Source of the DNA: Gigaspora rosea
Lineage: Eukaryota > Glomeromycota > Glomeromycetes > Diversisporales > Gigasporaceae
Length of the DNA: 64,000 bases
Assembly: GCA_003550325.1 (NCBI GenBank)
Contig: QKWP01000584.1
Span: 1-64,000, forward strand
Direction: 5' to 3'
The position numbers and the translations under genes were made by a program. Under the pieces are notes generated by a model, which worked only from the letters and a program-made list of their open reading frames with translations, was not told where the DNA came from and did no database searches. This document shows, in pieces, positions 24,139 to 33,816 of this stretch (position 1 is the first letter of the stretch; each line of letters starts with the position of its first letter).

Positions 24139-24240
24139 TACGTATATTTATGTACATTGTTGATTATGTGTTAATCTAGTAATTTGATTGGCTAGCACAT
24201 CACATATCGCAAAATTTTTCAGGGTGCCGTTGGGGTAGTT
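24139..24240 (-). repeat. MULE right terminal inverted repeat
   Basis: This is the reverse complement of 19749-19850, including ATTATGTGTTAATCTAGTAA and ATCACATATCGCAAAATTTT. It ends exactly at the 9-bp duplication GATATACAT. Confidence 0.9.
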
Positions 24241-24249
24241 GATATACAT

Positions 24250-25119
24250 TGTGATATGCATTTACTTTTGATCAAATTCTCGCTACGCTTCAGACAATAA
24301 TAAAAAAATTAGCGTGACTTTACACCATTACAACATAAGTACTATATGTATATATGTAGATACAAGATATGATGAATTTTTATGTAAAATTAAATGAGTC
24401 ATGCAGACCAATTAGATTTAAGATATTACGGACAAATCCACTTAACTCGCCATATAAATCACATACTCATTTGCATTTGTTCCTGGTATTAAATATTAAA
24501 TATTATTTATAAACTTGTATTATATATAAAGATGCACCAGAAATAATGAAATTATCTATATTTATTATCACAATCGTAGAGCTAATAAATTTAATAAACA
24601 TATGTTTTTAAATTAATCAATTAATAATCTGCTATTTCATTATGCAAGTTTCTCTAATAATTAAAAAAATTATTTTATAAATATTATATAAACATTTTTA
24701 TTATACTCAACATTTATGTCACATTGAGGTATTGACAAATAGCGGTATCCTAAATGTGTGTATATCAGATCTTCACAACAATTATTTGTCTCATTCATTA
24801 GTCAAGTTCAAGGTTGCCCAATTGTAAGGAGAAAACTTTTTCTTTAACTATTAGGAAGTACATTTTTTATAAAATCTATATAGATCTACAACTTTACATA
24901 TATTATCTAGAATACTATATAAAAATTATAAGATTTTATTGAAATCATCTTAGCTGATTTTGCTAAAAATTATACTCACCATATATAATATAAATAGATG
25001 ATCATCTGATCATTAATGATAATCTTTTTGTATATACTGTATTTTTTTTTTACTTTTTTATGACGTTGTTGTCATCAATGTTGTCACTGGAGCTGTCACA
25101 AGAGTCATCTCACAAAAGT
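24250..25119. other. No gene or structure seen
   Basis: AT-rich sequence with stops in all frames. No terminal repeats, tandem units or RNA gene could be supported. Confidence 0.5.
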
Positions 25120-26000
25120 TTCAATTGAAGTTCATGGCTTTCAGTGTCATAGTGTCTGTAAACTCACAAAAGGTTTTGTTTGTAGTTATAATTTCACCCT
25201 AGCTTTTGGTTCTGTTGGTGGTTATGATTTTGCTCTGACTTTTAGTGCTGCTTAGTAGTTATAATTTTGCATAGCTTTTAATGTTGATGCCATTACTTTT
25301 AGTATTGTTGTTTGGATTTGCTACTTTTAATCCTGTTTGTTGTCTTTGAGCCATATTCACTTTTTTTCACTGTTCCAATAGATGTATATGTACTAACTTT
25401 TTTCTTTCAAGTGGTGCTTAAAGAGGCCTTATGGTAGTGCAAATGGTTCTTGCCAGTTTCTTCCTGGCTTGTGGTACTGTTAGTAGTTGTAATTTTGCTC
25501 TGACTTTTAGTGCTGCTTGGTGGTTATAATTTTGCTATAGCTTTTAATGTTGGTGCTATCACTTTTAGTGTTTTTGTTTGAATTTTGATACTTTTAATTT
25601 TGTTTTTTGTCAAGGAGCTATATTCATTCTTTTTTCGCTATTCAATAGATGCATATGTGACTAACTTTTCTTTCAAGTAGTGCTTAAGGAGGCCTCATAG
25701 TAGTGTGAATTGTTCTTGTTGGTTTCTCTCTGGCTTTTGGTGCTGTTGGTGGTCATGATTTTGCCCTGACTTTTAGTACCACTTGTTGGTTATAATTTTG
25801 CTATGGCTTCTAATATTGGTGGCTATTTGATTTTGCCATCACTTTTAGTATCATTGTTTGGATTTCACTACTTTAAGTCCTATTGTTGTCTTTGAGCTAT
25901 ATTTAATCTATTTTTTGCTGTTCCAATAGGTGTATCACAACTAACTTTTCTTTGCTTAAAGAGACTTTGTAGTTTCTTGCTGGTTATGGTTTTGCAGTAG
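25120..26000. repeat. Tandem array, unit about 266 bp, three-plus copies
   Basis: The sequence GATTTTGCTCTGACTTTTAG recurs near 25228, 25492 and 25758, each followed at constant spacing by TTATAATTTTGCTATAGCTT, CACTTTTAGT and a CTAACTTTTCTTTCAAGTAG-type block. The strand is T/G-rich and the copies differ by many substitutions and small indels. Short internal echoes (TTTTAGTGCTG, TTTTAATGTTG) suggest the unit itself grew from a shorter repeat. Non-coding. Confidence 0.85.
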
Positions 26001-26060
26001 AATATTGTTTTTTCATTGTATATATTTCAACTAACTGCTTTCTTTTTTCTGTAATACTTA

Positions 26061-26403
26061 GGGGGCATCTATAAATAACTATACAAGAGGGGGGTTGGAC
26101 GAACGATGATATTTTTCTCAATAAGTAGGGTGGGGTCAAAAAATATAATGTAATTTTTTTAGAAAAAATTGGCTAAAAATTGAACCAGTAGTCCAAATTT
26201 AATGATTTTAGTACCATTCGATTCGTCTCGGTGAGAGAAGTCGAATAGTACCTAAAACATCCAAATCGGATTACTGTGTCACAATATATTCAAGTTTTTG
26301 TAAAATTATATATATAAATATACGTTGAAAAATTTTTTTATATAGTAGAGGGGGGTCCAGCGCTACTATGAGGGGGTACATAACGTTATTTATGGATGCC
26401 CCC
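26061..26403. mobile_element. PIF/Harbinger-type MITE, 343 bp
   Basis: Ends GGGGGCATCTATAAATAAC and GTTATTTATGGATGCCCCC are inverted, flanked by the 3-bp duplication TTA (26058-26060 and 26404-26406), the Harbinger target preference. The interior includes a copy of the palindromic TACCATTCGATTCGTCTCGG motif that also builds the array at 62.7-63.5 kb. No coding capacity. Confidence 0.87.
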
Positions 26404-26760
26404 TTAAGATCTTTACTAGTGGCTTTATGGTGGTATTAATTGCTCATACCAGTGGGCTTTTGATATAGGAAGCCTAAACATAATAATGAGGCCTAAAGGT
26501 TAGAGTTAGATCAATTTTATTATATTGAGCTTTGAGAGGGGTTTTATATATATTACTTTAATCTATAGCTGTATAGTAATAGTAATTTTATATAAAATCT
26601 GCTATACAAATAATAAATTTTATATTAAATGACCTTGCATTATTATTGGCCAATATGCAGATTATATAACTAGAATAATTTTTAATGAAATTATCCCTGG
26701 TAGTTAGAGTTATTCAAAAATTATATATATATACTTATATATATTTTAATATAGAATTTA

Positions 26761-27282
26761 GGAGGCATCCATAAATAATGTTATGTACCCTATATAGTAG
26801 CACTTGACCCCCTCCCGTCGACTATATAAAAAAATTTTCAAAATCCATATATTTATATATAATTTTACAAAACTTGAATATTTTGTGAAATGTGATCCAA
26901 TTTGGATAGTTTAGGTACTATTTGATTCATCTCAGTGAAACAAATCCAATGATACCAAAAAAAATTATGTCATTTGGATTACTGAGTGCAAAATATTTAC
27001 AAAAAAGCATTGGTTATATAGTAATTTTATAAAAAAGATATGACCAATAGTATTTGGCCAATAACTTTTGATCCGTGATCCAAATAAATGATATTAGTAC
27101 CATTCGACTTCTCTCACCAAGATGAATCAAATGGTACCAAAATTATTAAATTTGGACCACTAGATCAGTTCTTAGTCAATTTTTTCTAAAAATTTATGTT
27201 ATATTTTTATGCCCCCTACTTATTGAGAAAAACATTATCTTTTGTCTGACCCCCATCTTATATAATATTATTTATGGTGCCC
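26761..27282. mobile_element. Second Harbinger-type MITE, opposite orientation
   Basis: It begins GGAGGCATCCATAAATAATG and ends TTATTTATGGTGCCC with TTA on both sides (26758-26760, 27283-27285). Relative to the 343-bp relative at 26061 its internal sequence is inverted (GGTCAGAC/GTCTGACCCCC ends exchanged) and it is longer because it contains two copies of the palindromic GGTACCATT motif (about 26900-26980 and 27065-27160). Confidence 0.83.
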
Positions 27283-27539
27283 TTATGTAAACTTATTTAA
27301 ACTTATTATATATAAAAATAATTTTATAAAAAATCTTATATAAATGTTATTGTTCAAAGAACATTACAGTAGAGTTATAGTAACCTAGTTTGTGTGTGTG
27401 TCCGCAAATTACAAATTTTGATTTGCTAGATCAGGTGTAATATAAAAAAAACAACAATCAAACAATCCAACTGATGCCTATTTGCTTATATTTGTTCATT
27501 TTCCTAGTATATTTATGAATTTTATGTATAATAATTAAG

Positions 27540-28070
27540 TAACTTTTATATGCTATAAAATCTAAATAGATTCTTTACATAAATTTTATACATATTAATT
27601 TTTATATATTATAATTATATAACTTTTATATATTGTAAAATTCAGATAAAAATTTTATATAAATGTTATATGTTAATAAATTTATATATATAGTTATGTA
27701 ACCTTAATATATTATAAAATTTAAATAAATTTTTAAAAAACAATATCTCAAAATTTTATTAGGGTAACCCTGTCGTAATTTTAATTTAAAATGCTCCTCT
27801 TGTAATTTTACCTCTAATGCCAACTCTAATTCTAACCCTAACATTAATTACAACTTTTATTATTTGATATTTTACTTATTTGGCTATTTAACTCATTTTT
27901 ATATTTTAAATTTTTGTTACATAACAGCTAAATAAATATTATTTAAAATTATATTTATGCATAAATTTATGCCATGCAAGTCTACCTTGGGTTTATAGAT
28001 CTATGTATAATTTTTAAATATAATTTATATAAAATTTCTACATAGCTATATGTAAAAATAACTTATTTAT
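27540..28070 (+). repeat. Dispersed repeat, also at 46.3-47.2 kb
   Basis: The segment matches 46270-47180 in the same orientation: AAAATTTAAATAAATTTTT, TCTTGTAATTTTAC, TTTTACTTATTTGGCTA, TTTAAATTTTTGTTACAT, TTGGGTTTATAG(A/G)TCTATG and AATTTCTACATAGCT. It contains TCTAACCCTAACATT, faintly telomere-like. No ORF; family not recognised. Confidence 0.75.
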
Positions 28071-28929
28071 GACAAGGGTTTTCCCTATTGAAAGTAGAAC
28101 AGTGATACTGAATGGGTCGCTCTAATAATAAAATATTAATCAAGCATTAAATATATGGTGAGAAAACGAAAAATTTACGAGAAAAAAATTTAATATAAGA
28201 GAATTGATTTCAACTAACTTCAATGAATAGGTAATGCATGAACTAGCATGCTATAAACGATGCAACAGATAATAGTAAACCAAAGAAAAATTTTCATGGG
28301 TTTCATAATGTCGGATATATGTGTTAAAAATTATTGTCAAGATATAGAATATTTAAGATATTAAAATTTTCAGTCACCCAGAACAGAAAATTAAATTACA
28401 AAAGGATTAAATATTTAAATTATCTGTTAAATCTTTTAGGGAATAAACACTCTGAATAGGTACGTTATTTATAGAAAATTAGAAGACTAATCTTAGCGTT
28501 TAATTAACTAATAAATTTCATTTTTAAAATTCCTGCTTTTAGTAAAGTCGTGATAATTGAAATAATAATTGGTTCAAAATTTAGCGAAGTTGTTCAAAAT
28601 CATAATATAAAGAATGGATTGGTGAACCAGTCTTAGACGTATAGCTTGAGTTTTAAAAAAATTTATAATTTTGTTACACGAAATTTTTTGTCAATATAAT
28701 AATCTTAAGGTATTATTGGATTATTTGATTAGTTAATCAATTCAATTTAAATTGTCTACTTTTGATCGTCAAATTTTTAAGGTGTTTTTTTTTTCAAATC
28801 AAAAAATCTCGTTAAGAACCAATAATTTGAATTGAAAAGGTGTAGCTCATGATGATCATTTAATGAACTAGTGATTTCTGCTAGTGAATTTTTCTGGGTA
28901 GCACAATACCAAGAAGTGCCGAAGACTGG
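28071..28929. other. No gene; GTGCCGAAG-type repeat end
   Basis: No ORF is supported. The last part (about 28700-28930) shares blocks with the reverse complement of 31410-32060, including AAAAGGTGTAGCTCAT-like and GTGCCGAAGACTGG sequence, so it belongs to a dispersed non-coding repeat present in inverted orientation 3 kb away. Confidence 0.4.
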
Positions 28930-28934
28930 TTTTC

Positions 28935-29382
28935 TGTTATGCTCAATTTTTTATTTTTAGTTAGTATTATTTTTTTACCGTCATGTATTTCTTATTTTAT
29001 CGTAGTCTGTTGCTTGGTTGGGTGATTGAATCTCCAAACGGGAGATTAAAGGGAGATCAAAGCTCCAAACGGGAGATCTCCAAACGGGAGATTAAAGCTC
29101 CAATCGAGAGATCAAATCTCCAATCGAGAGATTAAAGCTCCCATACGAATTAAGAGTATATAAAGGCTTAGTTTCTGCTTATGAGAGGAGACGAGTAGTT
29201 AACGGTTGTATATAGTATTTAGTAATCCGATGTATTGAATTATATTAATAAAGATAAACCTTATAACCCGTAATTATGTGTGTTAATTTATTGCTTTAAA
29301 CCATTTAATTTAAACTTAATCACTTTTGTTCGCGATCAAACTAAACTGGCCCAATTTCATCATCTCCCAACCGATCGTAACA
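28935..29382 (+). mobile_element. Solo LTR, 448 bp, 5-bp duplication
   Basis: It starts TGTTATGCTCAA and ends CCGATCGTAACA, so the ends form the inverted TGTTA...TAACA of LTRs. TTTTC flanks both sides (28930-28934, 29383-29387). Inside lie a direct-repeat block of CTCCAAACGGGAGATTAAAG units (about 29030-29130), a TATA box (GTATATAAAGG near 29156) and AATAAAGA near 29245. There is no internal retrotransposon region, so it arose by LTR-LTR recombination. A related, older LTR is at 16555-17638. Confidence 0.92.
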
Positions 29383-29387
29383 TTTTC

Positions 29388-30177
29388 CTGGTCCATTCCT
29401 GCATTCCCTAAATGGACTGGCTCTGCACAACGACAAGGATCCCGGAATACTTATTTTTGCGAGTGATACAACCCAAAAAAGGAAATTCACAGTAAAAAAT
29501 AAACTAAGTGAAATTAAAAATTTAGGTTTAGGACGCTAGGATTAGGGGTTACAGAAATAAATAAATAGTTTCTATATGTAAAATTTCATAGCGGCATTTT
29601 TAATTAGTGTCCCAAGACAGGTTTAACCACTCGTTTTCTTGCATTTTCACTTTTTTCGGGGTTTTTTTTTGTTTTTTCTTCGCTTTACTTGCTGATCCGG
29701 GATCATCACATTTCCTTTTTGGATTCGCACAAATAAGTGTATGCGGGTCGACCCTACCCTCAGTCTGCACCTTCGTGGGTTGTGCCGATCATGATAGAGT
29801 CTATTCTTTTTAAACATATTACAAGTCAGGAAATTGACTAAAAATCAACTAGTAGTTTGCAACAATCTAATATTCATTATTTGGTTAATTTAGATGATAA
29901 ATTGGCAAGCAATATATGTAAGAAACGGAAATGTTCTGATATGTTCTGTTGCATAAAAATTATAAAGTACTACTAATGTACCATAATTTCTCAAAACAAG
30001 ACCGAATAAAAACTAATAATTTAGTATAACTAGAGTTTTGGCAAGGAATGACATGATGGCTTCTACATATTTGATGTAGATATGGAGATCAAAAAAATTG
30101 TTCTAGCAAAAAGATTCGACCCGGCCGACCGGCCCGAACGGTTTTAGTATAGACCTGGCCCATCAGGGTGTTACATC
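29388..30177. other. No gene supported; GC-richer patches
   Basis: A 68-codon open frame (29607-29813) is rich in Phe and has no recognisable domain; the same stretch contains GTGTATGCGGGTCGACCC and is GC-richer than its surroundings, so it may be part of an old mobile element. CCGGCCGACCGGCCCG near 30121 is another GC-rich patch bordering the hairpin at 30178. Confidence 0.35.
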
Positions 30178-30407
30178 AATAGAAATAAGGCAGATAGACA
30201 TTTTAAAAAAATCAATACCTTTACTTTCACAGCTCATATCTCAATGAATATTGAAGTTATCTTGATGATTTAATATTCATAAGAAAGCTTAGATCGTAGG
30301 CTTTCTTTTGACTATTAAATCATCAAGATAGCTTCAATATTCATTGAGATATGAGCTGAAAGGTATTAATTTTTTTTAAAATGTCGATCTGCCTTATTTC
30401 TATTGAC
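30178..30407. repeat. Near-perfect hairpin element, arms about 110 bp
   Basis: CAATAGAAATAAGGCAGAT at the left is mirrored by ATCTGCCTTATTTCTATTG at the right, and the match runs almost to the centre (GCTCATATCTCAATGAATAT and ATATTCATTGAGATATGAGC; CTTGATGATTTAAT and ATTAAATCATCAAG) around a loop near 30290-30300. No target duplication was found. It is probably a small foldback MITE; transcription through it would give a long double-stranded RNA. Confidence 0.88.
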
Positions 30408-30847
30408 GGCAGCCCAATTAATCATTCATTTTAGATTTATAAATGGTTGAACTTCAATATTATCGTAATAATTTTTTAGACGATTTATATTAGATGATTA
30501 TAAAAATAATCGTCAACTAAATTTACATTTTTAGCACAAGTATCTAACAAATATGCATACAATTTTTTTTTTAGACTGACTGAATCTCACCTATCTACAT
30601 GGAAATAAAGCTAGTTAAATATTTTTTGTATAAAGTTGTTATTTTTATATAATAATCTAAAACAAGCATATCGCCTTAGAAATAATGAAATGTTTTTTCT
30701 AAATGAACATGATCTAATACTGCAACTAGTCTTTGTTGCGATGGCAACAATTACAAGTGTATTTTACCATTGAATGATTTGTTCATGCGAACATCCATCA
30801 TACTAGATTAGGAAAATGCAAGCCATTTAGAGTCTGAAGGATTCGTC

Positions 30848-31059
30848 GTAGAAAAGTGGTAAAAAGTTTTTAACCCTTTTATTAAAATTTAAATTAAAAT
30901 ATCTCAATAACTACTAAATCAAATTAAATAAAATTTTTTTTATTATAATTTTATAACTACATATAATTAAAATATTTTTAAATTTAGTTTAGTAGTTATT
31001 GAGATATTTTAACTCAAAATTTAAAAAACATTTACTCAGAACAAATCTCCCTTTTCTAC
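30848..31059. mobile_element. Small palindromic MITE, GTAGAAAAG ends
   Basis: Ends GTAGAAAAGTGG and CCCTTTTCTAC are inverted, and the interior is an inverted repeat built on AAAATATCTCAATAACTACT / AGTAGTTATTGAGATATTTT. A relative with the same ends lies at 60224-60448. Flanking duplication could not be read. Confidence 0.7.
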
Positions 31060-31482
31060 GCCAATAAGCATCAGTTTTTTATTGGTTTGATTGATTTTTA
31101 TGTTACACCGGATCTATCCAATCAGCATTTAGAATTTGTTAACACAGGCATCGGGTCTACCTCGACAATTATCACATATATAATTTTAATAAAACTTCAC
31201 TTAGTAAACAGATAAATAAACGACTTCCACTGAAAAGCAATTAAAAATTTACATCAGCAATTCTGGGTTTACGGTTTTTATAATACTCGTTTGTTTTAAC
31301 CAATGTGAATAATTTTACGAGACAATTTTATTTATTTCACTTTATTGATATTGGGATTTATATGTTAATGTAATTTGTCAATTTTATGTCGATAATTAAT
31401 TGAGATCATTGGTAGGATGGACTAGAAAAACCAGCCTTCGGCACTTTTTGTCGATTTTAAGATTTCAATTCAAATTAAATTA

Positions 31483-31915
31483 CAGTGCTTTTAAAATTAT
31501 TGTGATCAGCAAATTCCGTGCATCAAGTGGAAATTAGAAATGCCAATACATGATCAGCTAAAAATTATTTCTAACCAATCACAGATTTGATTTTGATTTC
31601 AGATTTCCGGTGTGAAGTATGAAAATAACTTAACTGATCACAGTGAGGGGTTACAGAATTCAAAAAAAATAATAGCGTATTTCAGAAATAAATGGGAGTT
31701 TTAAAAATCTCATTTGTGTATCAAAACTATGAGATCGGAAAATGAAATGGGAGTGTTTAGAGACTCCCATTTAACGAAATAAATAACTTCAACACCAAGG
31801 ATTTTCATTTCAAATTTATCGGAAAATGAAATAAAGTTCATCATCTATTTCTGTCAAAATTGGATTCGCCACTTTTAATTCTAAAATCCACAGTATGGTA
31901 ATTTGAAAAGCACTG
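31483..31915. mobile_element. Possible hAT-like MITE, CAGTGCTTTT ends
   Basis: CAGTGCTTTTAAAATTA at the left pairs with the right end (TAATTTGAAAAGCACTG). CAGTG-type ends are seen in hAT elements. The expected 8-bp duplication is not clear (TTAAATTA versus TAAAGATT), so the boundary and superfamily are tentative. An inverted GGGAGT...ACTCCC pair lies inside (31690-31770). Confidence 0.5.
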
Positions 31916-32716
31916 TAAAGATTGGTTCTTATTTATATGAATTACACCTTTTATTCGACATTCATTTAGTAAATTAACGAAACTTTTTGATCTGAAAAAA
32001 TAACTCTAAAAATTCGACGTTCTAAAAATAGGACCAATCAAATTGATTAACCAAACATACAGTAGCGGGCTTTCGTTGTGATTGGCCAATTTTTGCGTAA
32101 TATCGTAAAAAATTGTATTGGTTTATCGAAAATTTAAACTTCACTGCTTTAACTACGAATAAAAAAAAAAAAGAACCAGTAGGCATAAAAATAATGATAT
32201 CTGCTACTAAATTAATACTGACAGAAGTCTTTACCATTAAATCTCGATAAATTTAAGCCTAAAACTATAATCTTATTGCAGACAAATTCCGCACTATTGT
32301 ACGAATCAGACAAAAATAAATAAATAAAATAAAGAATAAATTAAAATAAAATAAAATAAAAAACAAAAAAAATTGCATAAATGTTTAAACCTATTCTAAA
32401 ATATCAGTAAAATTGTAATAATAATTGGACACAAACAACTTATAATGCTCGTTCTAATAGCAAACTAATCTTTAATTTTATTGAATAATCGTTATATAGT
32501 TACAGTACTACTACCTCGCTTTAATCATTCTCAAGAAATCTTTAAGCCTTATGCTCTAAACTTCATATTATTAACCTATATTATATGATAGAGTCAGGTT
32601 TTTTTGTAGGGATTACGAAGAATGAGTTTTCTTAAATAAAAGTATAAATTGCGGAGTTTTTAATTAATTATACCAATAAGTAGTGATTTGAACCGAAAAT
32701 AAAATCCTTAATCGGT
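31916..32716. other. No gene; AT-rich, inverted relative of 28.7 kb
   Basis: The 71-codon minus-strand frame at 32022-32237 has no recognisable domain. Part of the region is the reverse-complement relative of 28700-28860. A run of AATAAAATAAAATAAA-type simple repeat lies at 32320-32360. Confidence 0.4.
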
Positions 32717-33060
32717 TAAGGCCGTTTGAAGTTAATTTTTTGGTTAACTTCACCTCTCCCACTCCCCCCCAATGGTCCCCCCGGTCCCCGGGTAAAATGA
32801 ACATATGAAAAAAATAAAAATAATGAAATGTTATCATTATTTAGAAATCAAATTCAATCAATTTATTACTTCGTGCATGATGTACGAACTTACGTTACTT
32901 AGCTCTATATATCTGATATGGAAACCGGAGCAGAATCACGTGATACCTGACCAATCAAATTAGAATTTGATGATCTTATTACCTAAAACCTATCTAAGGC
33001 CGTTTGAAGTTAAGCTTTCGGTTAACATCACCCCTCCCCTTTCTCTTAGATGTCCCCCGG
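32717..33060 (+). repeat. Two left ends of a Harbinger-like MITE
   Basis: TAAGGCCGTTTGAAGTTAA occurs at about 32717 and again at about 32997, each followed by GGTTAAC and a C-rich block (CACCTCTCCCACTCCCCCCC, CACCCCTCCCCTTTC). They match the left end of the complete MITE at 36741-36977 but lack right ends, so they are truncated or tandemly arranged fragments. Confidence 0.6.
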
Positions 33061-33090
33061 TAAAATTTAAAAAAATAAATACTGCATAAC

Positions 33091-33185
33091 CACGAAATAA
33101 TGCGATGGGTGTGGTTTCGAATTTCGGCCTAAATTAAGATTAATTCAGGCCGAAACTCGAAATAACTCTGTGCGTTATTTCGTGA
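33091..33185. repeat. 95-bp hairpin, CACGAAATAA ends
   Basis: CACGAAATAATGCG and TTTCGGCC on the left arm face GGCCGAAA and CGTTATTTCGTG on the right arm, around a centre near 33140. Several mismatches. It resembles a tiny foldback MITE. Confidence 0.75.
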
Positions 33186-33246
33186 TTAAAATAAAATAAT
33201 TTAAAAATAAAAAACGAATTAAAAAAAATAAAAATTTAATGAAGCT

Positions 33247-33468
33247 CAGGGGTTTCGATTGGAAACTATAAGCCCTGCTAAAATCCACATATACTCTATA
33301 AATATAAAATCTATACCCAAACCCTACCCTAACCCTATAAGACAAAAGCAAAAAAAGCATCCAAAAAAAAATTTAAAATTTTGTATCAAAATAGGTCAAA
33401 GCTTCAGCATTAGCCAACTTCAGCATTAGCCAACTTCAGCATCAGCCATGACAATAATTAAATAAATA
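33247..33468 (+). repeat. Direct repeat copy 1 (second at 34.7 kb)
   Basis: GAAACTATAAGCCCTGCTAA, CTATACCCAAACCCTACCCT and ATCAAAATAGGTCA recur in order at 34700-34885, inside the foldback element at 33817-35919. Copy 1 also holds three tandem units of CTTCAGCATTAGCCAA near 33400-33450. Confidence 0.8.
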
Positions 33469-33816
33469 AATAATAAATAATAAAGCTAAAATTTTAATTC
33501 CTATTTGCTGTCCTCTCATATATGTTTATTTCAAAGTCCCTGGGTCGATAGTGCAGTGGTTAGCAACCGGGGCACAATCGCAAGGTCGCGGGTTCAAGTT
33601 CAAAGGGTGACAAAAACTCTGTTAGGGCCACAATTGGAAATAATTAAGCAGTCACTGGCATAGCCACAAAGTCAGGGACAACCAGAAAAGGCGTAATCCA
33701 TCAACAAATGACCTATACATTGAGAGAGCCCAGTTTAAGAACAAAAAAGGCAAGTTGTACCACCCAAATAAAAGAAAGGAATTGCAAGATCCAAGCTCAG
33801 GAGTACCTGCCCCTAC

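Larger units (their letters stand above)
19749..24240 (+). mobile_element. MULE DNA transposon, complete, 4.5 kb
   Basis: Terminal inverted repeats of about 100 bp begin AACTACCCCAAC(A/G)GCACCC at 19749 and are mirrored at 24240. A 9-bp duplication flanks it, GATATCCAT (19740-19748) and GATATACAT (24241-24249), one mismatch. Between the TIRs lies a single gene for a MULE-type transposase (20806-23175) with AT-rich, low-complexity flanks (AGATAG/AAGTAG-type runs at about 20150-20500 and 23480-23880). The 9-bp duplication, long TIRs and the transposase all agree on Mutator-like. The strand given is that of the transposase. TIRs differ at only a few positions, so insertion is not ancient, but the gene carries an in-frame stop and frameshifts. 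Confidence 0.93.

Noticed and set aside
28690..32080. One large inverted transposon spanning 28.7-32.1 kb
   Set aside because: The inverted similarity is patchy and interrupted, ends and target duplications could not be defined, and an initial empty-site argument for the element at 31483 failed on closer alignment.
33538..33612. Intact tRNA gene
   Set aside because: A- and B-box-like motifs are present but the acceptor and anticodon stems do not pair well and the sequence continues into a SINE body.
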